Shown here: positions 43,976-53,287 of the stretch, one piece after another
How the letters are laid out: every line of letters starts with the position of its first letter
Position numbering within the stretch: position 1 is the first letter of the stretch
Source: GCA-2718815 sp963578105
GTDB taxonomy: Bacteria > Planctomycetota > Planctomycetia > Pirellulales > Pirellulaceae
Direction of reading: 5' to 3'
DNA length: 64,000 bases
Assembly: GCA_963578105.1 (NCBI GenBank)
Contig: CAUZBP010000002.1
Location: 62,001-126,000 of the forward strand
The notes under the pieces: model-generated
What the model was told of the DNA's origin: nothing
The model's input: only the letters and a program-made list of their open reading frames with translations
Databases searched by the model: none
Position numbers and translations under genes: made by a program

Positions 43976-45268
43976 ATGGTAAAGAAGAAGTCAGTCGTAC
44001 TGATGTGTTCACTGTTGGTGTTGTTGTCGATGGAATCTGTCTCTCCGGCCCTCACGCGACGAGATGACGTCACCAATGCGCAACTCAAAGCGTTTGCCAA
44101 TGAGCATCGGTACGGCGGCTTCGTATCGGCCAATTGGCTGGGAAGCGGTACGTTGATCTCCCCCAACTGGGTGATTACTGCCAAGCATCTGTTGAATGGT
44201 GGACAGGCAAACATCTACTTTTTGGGTGCCAGTCGCTCGAGTCCAGGCAACCAGCACCATTTGCACCCGTCTCTCGATGTGGCGCTGATGAAGTTGAACA
44301 GCCCGATCACAAACATTGATCCTGTGAATCTTTATGACCTGAGTTTCGGCTCCGAGGCCGGACAGGATGCCGTGATGATGGGAGCCGGTTATCCAGGTTC
44401 CGGATCAGCCGGAGAAAAATGTTGTGCGGGCACGCGGCGAGCCGGACAGAGTCGAGTCATCAACGCCAATAGTAGTTTTTCTCATACCCGGTTTCGCAGG
44501 CCCGGGTCGGGTGCGCTTCCTCTGGAAGTTGGTGGTGCACTGGGCGACAGTGGTGGAGGTCTGGTATTGGACGTCGCTGGCGAAGACGCACTGGCGGGGG
44601 TGCAGTCGTACACCACAGTGAATTCCCCGCAAAGTGGTTACGGCGTGCAAACAGGTTACGTTCGTACCGCTCCATTGAACGCTTGGATTACCAGTATTGC
44701 CACCGATGCGGTGCTCGTGGGGACCACACCTCCACCACCTCCGTTACCATCATGTGATTTCAACGATGATTTGATTTGCGACGTTGCTGATCTCGACAAG
44801 ATGTACGCCGATACCGGGTACGATTTGGTCCGTGGAGTCTCTGCCACAGGTGTGGAGAAGTTTGATCTCAATGTTGACGATGTGATTGATAATTCCGACA
44901 TCGATCAGTGGCTTACGATGGCTGCCTTAGAGAACGGCTACGCGTTAGCCTATCGCCGGGGAGATACTAACGGAGTGGGCAACGTCTATCCCGATACAAG
45001 GTCGGTTAATTTGTTTGACTACAGCGTGTTGTCCGGTAAATTCGATCCGCTTGGACTCCACGGACCGCATTTGTGGAGGGACGCGAATTTTGACGGAGAC
45101 GGCGACGTCGACCTGGACGACTACAATTTGTTGACAGCCAACTTCAGCTTTGCAGGATACGAACCGAGTCCGCAAGCCGTGCCGGAGCTTTCTTCCCTGG
45201 CACTCGGTTGGTTGGCCCTGGTTGGAGTACTCAGCGCTTTCCGCTCACCGATAGTAAAAAACGGCTAG
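43976..45268 (+). CDS. Secreted trypsin-like serine protease with dockerin-like region (copy 2)
   Basis: This 430-residue paralogue of copy 1 keeps the triad at His71 (VITAKHLL), Asp101 and Ser192 (LGDSGGGL), a shorter proline linker (PPPPPLPSC), and the calcium loops (DLNVDDVIDNSDIDQWL, NFDGDGDVDLDDYNLL). The end reads AVPELSSLALGWLALVGVLSAF plus basic residues: the PEP-CTERM triad is Pro-Glu-Leu rather than Pro-Glu-Pro, so recognition by the exosortase may be reduced. The ATG at 43976 has AAGGA upstream; the frame runs back to a TTG at 43958. Confidence 0.9.
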   Translation: MVKKKSVVLMCSLLVLLSMESVSPALTRRDDVTNAQLKAFANEHRYGGFVSANWLGSGTLISPNWVITAKHLLNGGQANIYFLGASRSSPGNQHHLHPSLDVALMKLNSPITNIDPVNLYDLSFGSEAGQDAVMMGAGYPGSGSAGEKCCAGTRRAGQSRVINANSSFSHTRFRRPGSGALPLEVGGALGDSGGGLVLDVAGEDALAGVQSYTTVNSPQSGYGVQTGYVRTAPLNAWITSIATDAVLVGTTPPPPPLPSCDFNDDLICDVADLDKMYADTGYDLVRGVSATGVEKFDLNVDDVIDNSDIDQWLTMAALENGYALAYRRGDTNGVGNVYPDTRSVNLFDYSVLSGKFDPLGLHGPHLWRDANFDGDGDVDLDDYNLLTANFSFAGYEPSPQAVPELSSLALGWLALVGVLSAFRSPIVKNG

Positions 45269-45414
45269 GAGCAAGCCTTCGAAAGTCGTTCGGTAGTCTG
45301 TACGGTTGCGAACTGCCCGGGGACCGAGACGAAAGTCGGTTGTTCTGTAACCAACGTTCCCTGTGTAGGGATGCGAAGGCTGGAAGAGGATCTTCAAGGC
45401 GTGGTGCTTTCTGT

Positions 45415-46284
45415 TCAGCTGTTGTAGATCAAGCGATCACTGTTTGTCAGAAGGATAATGGCGATCGCCAAAAAGATGCCGGCCAATTGTCGCTTGCTCA
45501 ACTCCTCACCCCACAAGATCCGGCCGCAAAGGACATTGAGCACAATCAGTAACGGTGGTCCGCAAAGATAAAAGAACACGGCACCCAGCAGCGCCAAGGC
45601 AAGTACGATGGAGCGACACATTAACGCATTGAGCAGGCCTGCGCTGATGCCGAAGCGAAGATCCAAACGATTGGGAAACGGACGATTCATCGCCACGATG
45701 ATTGTCGTGGAAACGCCGGCAACGCCGAAAATGTACATCTGATAGACGAGGGCCACTTCGGGTGTGGTGGTTGCTGCGGCAATTTTGTGCACGATGAAAA
45801 TCACACCCACGCCGAGAAATACAAATAATAGTAGCAGTTCAGTTTTCCACGTCAGCGTTTTGTTCCTGATCCGAGTCGGTCGCAAGCAAAAAACCGCCAG
45901 GGGTACAAGCCCCACGGCAATCCAGCGATAGAAGGACATGGACTCCTTGTCCGGCCAGGCCAGGTGGGCAAATACCACCGGAAAAATACATGCGATGTGC
46001 GTGAGGGCCATTGTGATTCCAGTTCCGACCAAGCGAAACGCGGCTAGTGTGGAGAGCAGGTGCGTACAGTAGAGAAGTCCATTGATGATTCCCAGACAGA
46101 TGGCGACGGGGTCCAGCACCGATGACGGCGTTGACGTAAAGAAAACCGCGACAGTTGACACCACGGCCGCCGCCAAAAAGTTAATGGCGACCACGGTGTA
46201 AGTATCTGCACCACGGACCTGTGAAAAACGCATCCACTGGACGAAAACCAGGTTGCAAATCACGTAAATAATAAAAAATTGCAT
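45415..46284 (-). CDS. DMT-superfamily (EamA-like) transporter
   Basis: The 289-residue protein has about ten hydrophobic helices in two five-helix halves (FFIIYVICNLVFVQWM, AINFLAAAVVSTVAVFF, ICLGIINGLLYCTHLLSTLAAFRLVGTGITMALTHIACIFPV, and in the second half LLLLFVFLGVGVIFIVHKIA, LLGAVFFYLCGPPLLIVLNVLCGRILWGEELSKRQLAGIFLAIAIILL). The last stretch is a typical EamA ending. The substrate is unknown; the place beside glycosyltransferase-like genes might hint at export of a sugar-linked or lipid compound. The ATG at 46284 is preferred to a TTG at 46305. Confidence 0.7.
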   Translation of the reverse strand: MQFFIIYVICNLVFVQWMRFSQVRGADTYTVVAINFLAAAVVSTVAVFFTSTPSSVLDPVAICLGIINGLLYCTHLLSTLAAFRLVGTGITMALTHIACIFPVVFAHLAWPDKESMSFYRWIAVGLVPLAVFCLRPTRIRNKTLTWKTELLLLFVFLGVGVIFIVHKIAAATTTPEVALVYQMYIFGVAGVSTTIIVAMNRPFPNRLDLRFGISAGLLNALMCRSIVLALALLGAVFFYLCGPPLLIVLNVLCGRILWGEELSKRQLAGIFLAIAIILLTNSDRLIYNS

Positions 46285-46305
46285 GGTTTCATTCTGCGGG
46301 ATCAA

Positions 46306-46751
46306 TGGCTGCTGACTACGGTGTCGTGAAGGTGTTTAGCGGGCCCACTTCATCAAGGACAGTGCGGGTGCTTTCACTTGACTGGTGTGTCGGGGTTTGA
46401 TGTCGCCCCAACGACAACGGTCTATCGGATGAAAGTTAACCTTCTGGTGATCGGCTGAGTTTGCTAATGTCCGCTTTTCTGACGGAAGATCGGAAAGTCG
46501 AGAAATAGGCAGCACAGTTAAGGGAAATGGGCGGAGACACAGGCGCTACCCTCTGACAGCGGCCGTGACCTGGGTCCAGGAGGTGTTCTATGTTTGGCAT
46601 TCGGTGCACCTGCTTCTGTCTCCTGTTTTCATCAGGGTCATTTGGGGCCGGCGATCCAGCAGTGGAGTGACAATGGTTCAGCGTGGAAACGATGTCAAGG
46701 AATGAAGCGGTTTTGCTTTCACACCTTGGACTTGTGGATTGCAGTGTTTGA
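46306..46751. other. Divergent intergenic region, no gene seen
   Basis: No gene-like frame or strong repeat is visible between the transporter and the glycosyltransferase. Promoters for both are expected here. Confidence 0.4.
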
Positions 46752-47603
46752 ATGTTCAAAATGAAGAAGACAATTTCAATCATATTAACCGTTCACAATA
46801 AAGCATTCCTGATTAAAGAGGTCGTTGAAGGGATTCTGGGGAATGCTTCAGAGGACACAAAAGAGTTCATTGTGATTTTCGATGGCTGTTCTGACGAAAG
46901 CGAGAGGACTTTTGATCAAACCGTCCAGGGATATGAAGGCGGCATCGCTATTTACAAGCAGCACACGCCAGATGTCTGGGAAACCAAGGCAAACAATGTG
47001 GGTTTGAAAATGGCTACGTGTGATTTCTCCTGCATCGTGCAGGATGACATGATCATACAGGAAAACCGGTTTGATCAAAGGCTGAGAAGGCCGGTCGATT
47101 TGTTTTCCGATTGTTTTGCGGTTAGCGGAAGGGCGGCACACAACAACATTCTGAAAAGAGAGAAACTGGTAATCACCGATTTGATTGGTCGAGAAAATCT
47201 GACTGGTGAGGGTCGCGTGATGAGGAAAATAAAACAGATGATGGCAATCCACAATGACGCCAGGGACGTGTTTGGCATTCGCGATGTTGTGAATCGGGGG
47301 CCATTACTGCTTGACAATGAAAAGACGTCAAAGCTTGGTCATTTTGATGAAGCCTTCGCGCCGCTTGACATGGATGATCATGATTTGTGCTACCGGGCGT
47401 ACCAGGAATTTGGTTGGCGATGTGGTTCCTACACCATTCGATATCAAAGTGACCTCGAATGGAGTGGCAAGATGGCCAGCCCGGCATCACGGAAAGTGTT
47501 CAACGAGGCTTATCAGAAGAATCAAAAAATTCTGATAGACAGGCATTATGCGTTGATTACGGGCAGGAAGCACAATGAGAACCGGAGGGTGGTGCAAGGT
47601 TGA
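46752..47603 (+). CDS. Family 2 glycosyltransferase
   Basis: A GT-A fold glycosyltransferase of 283 residues that adds sugars from nucleotide donors to surface polysaccharide or glycan. The start MKKTISIILTVHNKAFLIKEVVEGIL and the DGCSDES loop are typical; VQDDMII is the metal-binding DxD-like motif, and FAPLDMDDHDLCYRAYQEFGW corresponds to the acceptor-side ED region. The coding stretch is visibly more A/T-rich than its neighbours. The ATG at 46761 is an alternative start. Confidence 0.85.
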   Translation: MFKMKKTISIILTVHNKAFLIKEVVEGILGNASEDTKEFIVIFDGCSDESERTFDQTVQGYEGGIAIYKQHTPDVWETKANNVGLKMATCDFSCIVQDDMIIQENRFDQRLRRPVDLFSDCFAVSGRAAHNNILKREKLVITDLIGRENLTGEGRVMRKIKQMMAIHNDARDVFGIRDVVNRGPLLLDNEKTSKLGHFDEAFAPLDMDDHDLCYRAYQEFGWRCGSYTIRYQSDLEWSGKMASPASRKVFNEAYQKNQKILIDRHYALITGRKHNENRRVVQG

Positions 47604-47867
47604 ACCGCAGTCCAGTCAAGGTGCAGAGCCCCGATGAATCGGTACCGACCTTCGATTGGAACCGATTGCAAGGCCAGCTGATCTTCTTCAAAACGGCTGA
47701 CGCGTCCCGGGCAATTGGGTGATAGGGCTATTTCCCCGGAATGTCACGCGGCTTCGCCGTCCGACATTTCACACAGGTCCAACGAGGACATGGCCTCGGG
47801 GTGTTTCGGGAGAGAAAGATACGATCATCGAAATTCCGTGTCGCACGAGATTGAACGAGTCGATGCA

Positions 47868-48713
47868 ATGAAAAGTTGTCTTGTCACATTTGCAACGAAG
47901 CACTTTGAATTGAATCAAAAAATTCTTGAATATTCAGCCTTGCATTGCGGCGGATTTGACGAGGTGCGTTCCTGGTCGTCGGAAGAACTGCGGAAAACAC
48001 AGTTTTATGAGAAACACAAAACCGTCTTGGACCAAAAGCGGGGCGCAGGATACTGGCTGTGGAAGCCGTACATCATTCTCAAGGCGCTTCAAGACGCGAA
48101 GGAAGGTGATTATGTTGCCTACAGTGACTGCGGTCAAACGAAGCAATATTTATCGAGAAGTATCAAGCCGTTGTTGGACAAGTGCTCGCAGAACCGTGGT
48201 GTGTTGCCCGGTGTAAACATTCCCCATTGGGGGAACTCGACGAAGTGGACAAAACGCGATTGCTTTGTCCTCATGGGATGCGACGCACCTGTTTATTGGA
48301 ATCATTGTCAAATTCAGGCATCCTTTTCAGTGTTTCAGAAAAATAGTTCGTCACTGAACTTCGTGCAGGAATGGTTGGCTGGTTGTGAGGACCAAAGAAT
48401 ACTGACAGACATGTCCAACGCTTGTGGTTTGCCCGATTTTTCGGATTTTGTTGAACACCGACATGATCAGTCGGTACTGACACTTTGTGCGGTCAAGTTT
48501 GGATACGACGGGCTTGGTTCCTCAAGGCAGCAGCAGCCGTACACGGATCCCGAGAAGAGCAAAGTGATGAATTACGTTCTTGCCAAAATGGGGAGTCCGG
48601 CCGGTGTTCAATTCGGCATGGGAATTTATTTGGTATACCAGGTTGTCTGGAGCAGTTTGTATCGAAAACTGGTCAGGTGCAGTCGTTTTATCAAGAAACA
48701 TCGGGGGAATTGA
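47868..48713 (+). CDS. Glycosyltransferase-like protein
   Basis: The 281-residue protein starts MKSCLVTFATKHFELNQKIL and contains RGAGYWLWKPYIILKAL, EGDYVAYSDCGQ and DQSVLTLCAVKFGYDG. The GxGYWLWKP and Y.D.G features fit a group of small glycosyltransferases encoded in capsule and surface-glycan clusters that resemble the galactosyl/mannosyl types with a DxD replacement. There is no strong motif for a named family. The frame extends to 47715 without conserved sequence. It lies 264 bases after the GT2 gene and may be in the same unit. Confidence 0.65.
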   Translation: MKSCLVTFATKHFELNQKILEYSALHCGGFDEVRSWSSEELRKTQFYEKHKTVLDQKRGAGYWLWKPYIILKALQDAKEGDYVAYSDCGQTKQYLSRSIKPLLDKCSQNRGVLPGVNIPHWGNSTKWTKRDCFVLMGCDAPVYWNHCQIQASFSVFQKNSSSLNFVQEWLAGCEDQRILTDMSNACGLPDFSDFVEHRHDQSVLTLCAVKFGYDGLGSSRQQQPYTDPEKSKVMNYVLAKMGSPAGVQFGMGIYLVYQVVWSSLYRKLVRCSRFIKKHRGN

Positions 48714-49156
48714 TTGGCGTTTGAAGGTTCTTCTTCCCGAGTTTCGTCGAGCTGTCGGGTGCTGTAGGCAAGTTGCTCAACGAAACACCGGTTGACCTTC
48801 AACCAGTCCTCGTCTCCGTGGTGGGAGAGTGCGTGGTGCACCATGTGACCCACATCCAGGTGCGGATAGCGTAGCGATGGATGGCCGTTGGTCAGTTTCA
48901 GTGTGCAGGCTCTTGTGGCATCTGTTTGAAAGGCTGGAACCATGATGTCGCATATCAAGGACCGTTGCACAGCCAGGGTGAGCGCAACTAGAATCGGTTT
49001 CAAACATTAGAAGGCAGGAGTGCAGGACGCCGGCGACGCGCAGCACTTCATGTTTGCCGTCTCTTCGGAGAGGTCGAACTTTCCTCCGTTTTCACGTTCC
49101 GGGTTGGCCACCGCCGGGTGTAACCAGCCAGCTTATAGAAACGAGAACATCCCGTC
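48714..49156. other. Intergenic region, no gene supported
   Basis: A minus-strand open frame at 48626-49003 overlaps the end of the preceding gene and shows no recognised motif, so I do not call it. No repeat stands out. Confidence 0.35.
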
Positions 49157-50905
49157 ATGCAACGAAGACGATTTCTTAAGACGATGAGCGCGGCACCCAC
49201 TGCTCTGGCATCCAGCTTTGTGTTGCGTGCGGGCGAGAGATTTAGTTTCGGACACTCTGATTCCGATCAAGAGCCGCAGGTGTTTTTCTATGACGACGGG
49301 CGTCATGCCTCGGGCCTCTACCAGTTTCAGCCTCCACTCATTCCGGCGGATCTGAATCTGGCGGTGGATCAGCTGACCGATAGCGGGGTCGATACCCTTT
49401 TCTACTCTGCCGGTCTTGAGGGCGGTGTGGTGCAATATGACAGTCAAGTTGCCGACAAGTGGGGTGACAATGTCCAGGAATGGTCCCATCCGATCTTTTA
49501 CCGTGCCGCACGTAATCTTCAGCAGTTGATCGCGGATGGCCATGACCCCATGCGATTTCTCAGTGAACGTTGCCACCAGAATCGCATGTATTTCCTGCCG
49601 ACTTGTCCGCTGGGAATTGTCGGTGGTTCGCGCAAGACCGACCTGGGGTATGGTCGCAAATCGGACTTTGTCCTGGACCACCCGCAGTTTTATGTGGGGG
49701 AGGATCCCGATCCCCGCGCGGAAAACATGGCCCGCTTCCACACGGCGAAGCGTTTGAGTTTTCTTCACAACCAGGTGCGGCGGGAGCGATTTTTGATTTT
49801 CGAGGAGCTTCTCACACGTTACGAGACCGATGGTGTCGAAGTGGACCTGTCGATCGACAACGAGTTTGCTCCACTGTGCCTTCTGGGAGAGGTGGCTGAA
49901 TACACTGCGGTGCTCACGCAGTGGATTCGCGACTTGAGAAAGGTGGCTACCGAGGCGGCCCAATCGCAACAGCGGCGCAAGCGGATTTATATAAGAATTC
50001 CCGCAGCAAGCCTTTCCCACTGGGAATCCCTGGGTTTTGATGTACCGAGTTGGATCTCTGAAGAACTCGTTGACGGCCTGGTCTGCATTACGGCAAACAA
50101 GAAGGAGACGCGGCGTGACTCGGTTGTCTTTGCCGATCAGAACCTTGACCTGGATGCTGCACTGCAGTTAACCCGCGGGACTACCTGTCGTGTGCTGGCC
50201 GGGTTCGCCTCGCCCCTGGGACGCCAGCTCGAAAGTACCGCGACCCCATCGATGATTTGGGGTGCAGCGGCCCTTTCCTACCGAAAGGGTGCTGACGGAT
50301 TTGGTCTTTGTAGCGGGATGTGGGCACCTCAGGGGTGGCCATGGGGAGCCCGGGAGTACTCGACGCTCCGTTTGCTGGGTCATCCCGACCTGCTGCAGAC
50401 GGCGAACAAAACTTACCTTGTTCCCTCGCAATCCAAAGGGTCTGGTCAAGGTGGAACTCTGCGTGACGGACGAATCCTTTTGCCGCGTGAACTGGACGAA
50501 GGCGATTCGCTGACTGCACGCCTTTCGATCGCCGACGACCTTCCCAGATGGTCAGCGTTGGGACGAGTGCAGTCGGTCCGTCTTTGGGTACGCATGACCA
50601 ACTACGAGCCCACGCTCAACAAGATTGAGGTAAGGCTCAACGGAATTCGAATACCAGATTCCTTACGGCGTGGATCGGATTTGCATTTTCATGCAATCAA
50701 AAATGCGTTTGTCGGACCCTATGGATTCGCCTTCGAGTACAGCTTGCCCAAAGAATTCCATCCACGACAGGGAGAGAACGAAGTGAGCGTGAAACTTGTC
50801 AAGAGAGATCCCAAGTTGAAGTCTCCGCGCGAGGTTTACGACATCGCTCTTTTTATCGACTACCTTCCACACCGTAACTTCCAGAAGGCACCGATTCCGT
50901 TTTAG
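49157..50905 (+). CDS. Tat-exported protein, possible glycoside-hydrolase-like barrel
   Basis: The 582-residue protein begins MQRRRFLKTMSAAPTALASS, a twin-arginine signal. The body has barrel-like alternation with YDDGRHASGLYQFQPPLI, TDGVEVDLSIDNEFAPL, RRKRIYIRIPAASLSHWESLGFDVPSWI and KGADGFGLCSGMWAPQGWPWG, then a beta-rich C-terminal module (VRLWVRMTNYEPTLNKIEVRLNGIRI). It resembles uncharacterised planctomycete proteins with a TIM-barrel followed by a lectin-like domain. No named family is certain. Confidence 0.6.
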   Translation: MQRRRFLKTMSAAPTALASSFVLRAGERFSFGHSDSDQEPQVFFYDDGRHASGLYQFQPPLIPADLNLAVDQLTDSGVDTLFYSAGLEGGVVQYDSQVADKWGDNVQEWSHPIFYRAARNLQQLIADGHDPMRFLSERCHQNRMYFLPTCPLGIVGGSRKTDLGYGRKSDFVLDHPQFYVGEDPDPRAENMARFHTAKRLSFLHNQVRRERFLIFEELLTRYETDGVEVDLSIDNEFAPLCLLGEVAEYTAVLTQWIRDLRKVATEAAQSQQRRKRIYIRIPAASLSHWESLGFDVPSWISEELVDGLVCITANKKETRRDSVVFADQNLDLDAALQLTRGTTCRVLAGFASPLGRQLESTATPSMIWGAAALSYRKGADGFGLCSGMWAPQGWPWGAREYSTLRLLGHPDLLQTANKTYLVPSQSKGSGQGGTLRDGRILLPRELDEGDSLTARLSIADDLPRWSALGRVQSVRLWVRMTNYEPTLNKIEVRLNGIRIPDSLRRGSDLHFHAIKNAFVGPYGFAFEYSLPKEFHPRQGENEVSVKLVKRDPKLKSPREVYDIALFIDYLPHRNFQKAPIPF

Positions 50906-51018
50906 TCGAAAACCGGCCGCCATTAGATCGGCTGGGGTTGGACCCGGTTGCACGATGTGCGAGTCCAGAGACCCGGAGTGGGCGCTGGGAGCACGACGCG
51001 GCGTGCTTGGAACGTGGA

Positions 51019-51297
51019 TTACAGGTGAACGGGAATATAACGTGTCTCTTCGCCGGGAACCGGTTCCATGGGTGGATCGATCCAGGGGATGGGGGTGCCC
51101 ATGCGCACCAGTTCGGTAGCATGCAACTTGAAGGCCGAGACAATTTTACCAAGAGCTTCGCGCTCGCCAGTCGCTGTGCATTCCAGTCCGGTTAAATTGG
51201 CCATGCGAGCACGCACGCCGTCGGGGCCGGAAGAGATATAAACCATGCAGTTGAAGACCGGTACATCGGTCGGCTTGAACGGAGGGCTTGTGTTCAT
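51019..51297 (-). CDS. Small conserved hypothetical protein (HicB-like look)
   Basis: The 92-residue protein has VFNCMVYISSGPDGVRARMANLTGLECTATGEREALGKIVSAFK and ends TPIPWIDPPMEPVPGEETRYIPVHL. The first half recalls the partly degraded HicB-type fold (antitoxin-like), the last part the planctomycete-type IPW.PP..P...E..R.IPVHL ending. No toxin gene is adjacent. Function unknown. The ATG at 51297 is preferred over GTG 51327. Confidence 0.6.
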   Translation of the reverse strand: MNTSPPFKPTDVPVFNCMVYISSGPDGVRARMANLTGLECTATGEREALGKIVSAFKLHATELVRMGTPIPWIDPPMEPVPGEETRYIPVHL

Positions 51298-51466
51298 GTT
51301 TGTCTCACGAGGTGTTTCAGAATTCACTGGTTGGTCCCATAAGTTGAAACGCTGTCAGGTAAGTGGGCTAGTTGAACCGCATGGTTAGCAGGGTGGTTTT
51401 CCAGGGGCTGGTGCCTGTGAAGTTACCCGCCTTGTTCTGATCACCGCTACATGTTGCGTGGCCTTG

Positions 51467-52960
51467 CTAGTTTCCTTTTGGAGGTAACTGGTTTGTATTA
51501 ACATAGGTCACCAGCCGGTCATCCCAACCGTTAATCACGCCTTTCAGTTCCTCACGTTGTTCGGCAGTGCAGTTTCGAAAGGCTTTACTCCTTCCAGCCT
51601 GAGACAGGGTCTGCCGACATTTGTCAATCGACTCTATTTTTTCGCCCTCGTTTCCATTCCTCCGCATCTGGTCGTACTCATGACGGATGGAATCCCCGAG
51701 TTGCTGCAGGATGATATGTAATCCGTCACTCAGTGAAGTCCTCGGGTCAGAAAGTTTTTTGGAAAGCTGAGTCAGATCCTTGCGAGTTGCTCCGGCCACC
51801 CCAACTTGTTCCAGATCTTTGTACTGTCCTCGATCGAGCAATTCAGATGCGAATTTTTGCAACGCGGAGTTTCCTGACTTTCTAGCAGTTATCAGCAGCC
51901 CAACAACGTGATCGACCGCTTTTGTGGCGGCTTTCTGATCGGGGTGTGGAGCGGACAGATAGTCGGGGCGAAGATACACCTCCGCCAGTCGACAGACTGG
52001 ATTCTCGATGTCTCCAAACTTCTGTTTGGCAATGTTGAGAAAACCTTCGATCCAGGTAGGTCCCTCCAGTGGTTGTTCACGCATTTTTTTTCGTTTTTCG
52101 TTGAGCCTGCGGCGATTGATATGCAGTTCACCGTTGCGTTCTTTTAAAAGAGTTCTCAACTGTGTCTCCGCAGCGCGAGAGGGTGTCATCCACTGCCATT
52201 CGATCTTGTCTGTCTGTGCCTGGCGAATACCCCAGCTACCGGCTGCTAACTTTGTATTTTTATTTTTTGTCCTATCGAAGGCCCAGCTTGGCTGTTCTCC
52301 GGTTGCACGAGACGAAAACGGGATGGCACTCGCAGCGCTGGTTGCTGCGTCTGGCAGTGGCTTTGCTGACGCGGGCTTTCCGGATTGGTTGGCGCTCGGT
52401 TTCGTTTTCATCCGGCTCCAGTTGGCCAGCGGTTTTGAACCCAGCAGTGGAACGTCGGCCGTGTCAGAAGGTGCTGCCGATGTCGTGTCGGCACTCTGGC
52501 CGGATACTTCGCTCAAGTTGGTTGGATCAGGGGTGGCTGTCGGTAGAAGGATCTTCCGACCGTCTGGTCCTTCGGGTTTCCGAACTAAAATCCTCTGGTT
52601 CTTCGTCTGATCTCCGGTAAGGTTGACCTGGATGTTTGTTAAAGGTTGTGTCTTTCCGATCGACGTGCCTTCGTCGGACACGAACTGAATCACTGCTCCC
52701 TTTCGACAACTGTAGTTGTTCCAGGTGTCGGATGGAACTTTGCTGCGCGCAAGTTTCCGGGCGATTCGTCGCGAGTACTCAGGTCCCCGCTTCGAATGGT
52801 CAAGTTGAAGACCGCCCCCCGGATCGCAGATGACACGGACCGTCGGAACATCGTGCTGCGGAGTACCCGCAGTCGCTTCCGACTCGGTGACCGGAACCGA
52901 TGGCGTCGTCGTGGATTCATCGGGGGATACGCGAGGATTGCGACCGGAGTCGACTTCCAT
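51467..52960 (-). CDS. Unrecognised 497-residue protein with disordered N-half
   Basis: The start is well supported: AGAGG lies five bases before the ATG at 52960. Residues 1 to about 60 and 140-230 are rich in Ser, Thr, Pro, Ala and Asp and look disordered, with a small basic segment between (YSRRIARKLARSKVPSDTWNNYSCRKGAVIQFV). From about residue 260 the sequence is helical and charged (WQWMTPSRAAETQLRTLLKERNGELHINRRRLNEKRKKM, LTQLSKKLSDPRTSLSDGLHIILQQLGDSIRHEYDQMRR). No transmembrane segment or signal peptide is seen. I recognise no family. The long intact reading frame argues it is real. Confidence 0.65.
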   Translation of the reverse strand: MEVDSGRNPRVSPDESTTTPSVPVTESEATAGTPQHDVPTVRVICDPGGGLQLDHSKRGPEYSRRIARKLARSKVPSDTWNNYSCRKGAVIQFVSDEGTSIGKTQPLTNIQVNLTGDQTKNQRILVRKPEGPDGRKILLPTATPDPTNLSEVSGQSADTTSAAPSDTADVPLLGSKPLANWSRMKTKPSANQSGKPASAKPLPDAATSAASAIPFSSRATGEQPSWAFDRTKNKNTKLAAGSWGIRQAQTDKIEWQWMTPSRAAETQLRTLLKERNGELHINRRRLNEKRKKMREQPLEGPTWIEGFLNIAKQKFGDIENPVCRLAEVYLRPDYLSAPHPDQKAATKAVDHVVGLLITARKSGNSALQKFASELLDRGQYKDLEQVGVAGATRKDLTQLSKKLSDPRTSLSDGLHIILQQLGDSIRHEYDQMRRNGNEGEKIESIDKCRQTLSQAGRSKAFRNCTAEQREELKGVINGWDDRLVTYVNTNQLPPKGN

Positions 52961-53287
52961 GGCACCTCTTGCCTCTTACTCGGGCGGTACGCTAAAAAGT
53001 TCGTTGCATCAAGCTACTATTATACTGCGTGAAGATCGATGGACCAAATGCCAAACCAGGAAACCGGAGCGTCCAGTGGGGAGTCACTCTCTGTACCGGG
53101 TAATCGAGTATCGTTTTCTGGTTTCGGTTACGTCGCTCCTTGGACGGCTATCGTTATTTTCAATTCAGTCAGTTCATGCCCGTCGAAGTGATGCCGGCTT
53201 GTTTTGCGCGTGGTGCCAACCGGCGGTTGACCTCGAAATCGTTTTTTCAACCGGGAGCGAAACCCTGGAAGAAACGTGTTTGCAGCA
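52961..53287. other. Intergenic region, no gene seen
   Basis: Nothing recognisable lies between the two minus-strand genes. It should contain the promoter of the 497-residue gene. Confidence 0.35.

Noticed and set aside
48626..49003. 125-residue minus-strand frame
   Set aside because: Overlaps the end of the glycosyltransferase-like gene and shows no recognisable motif.
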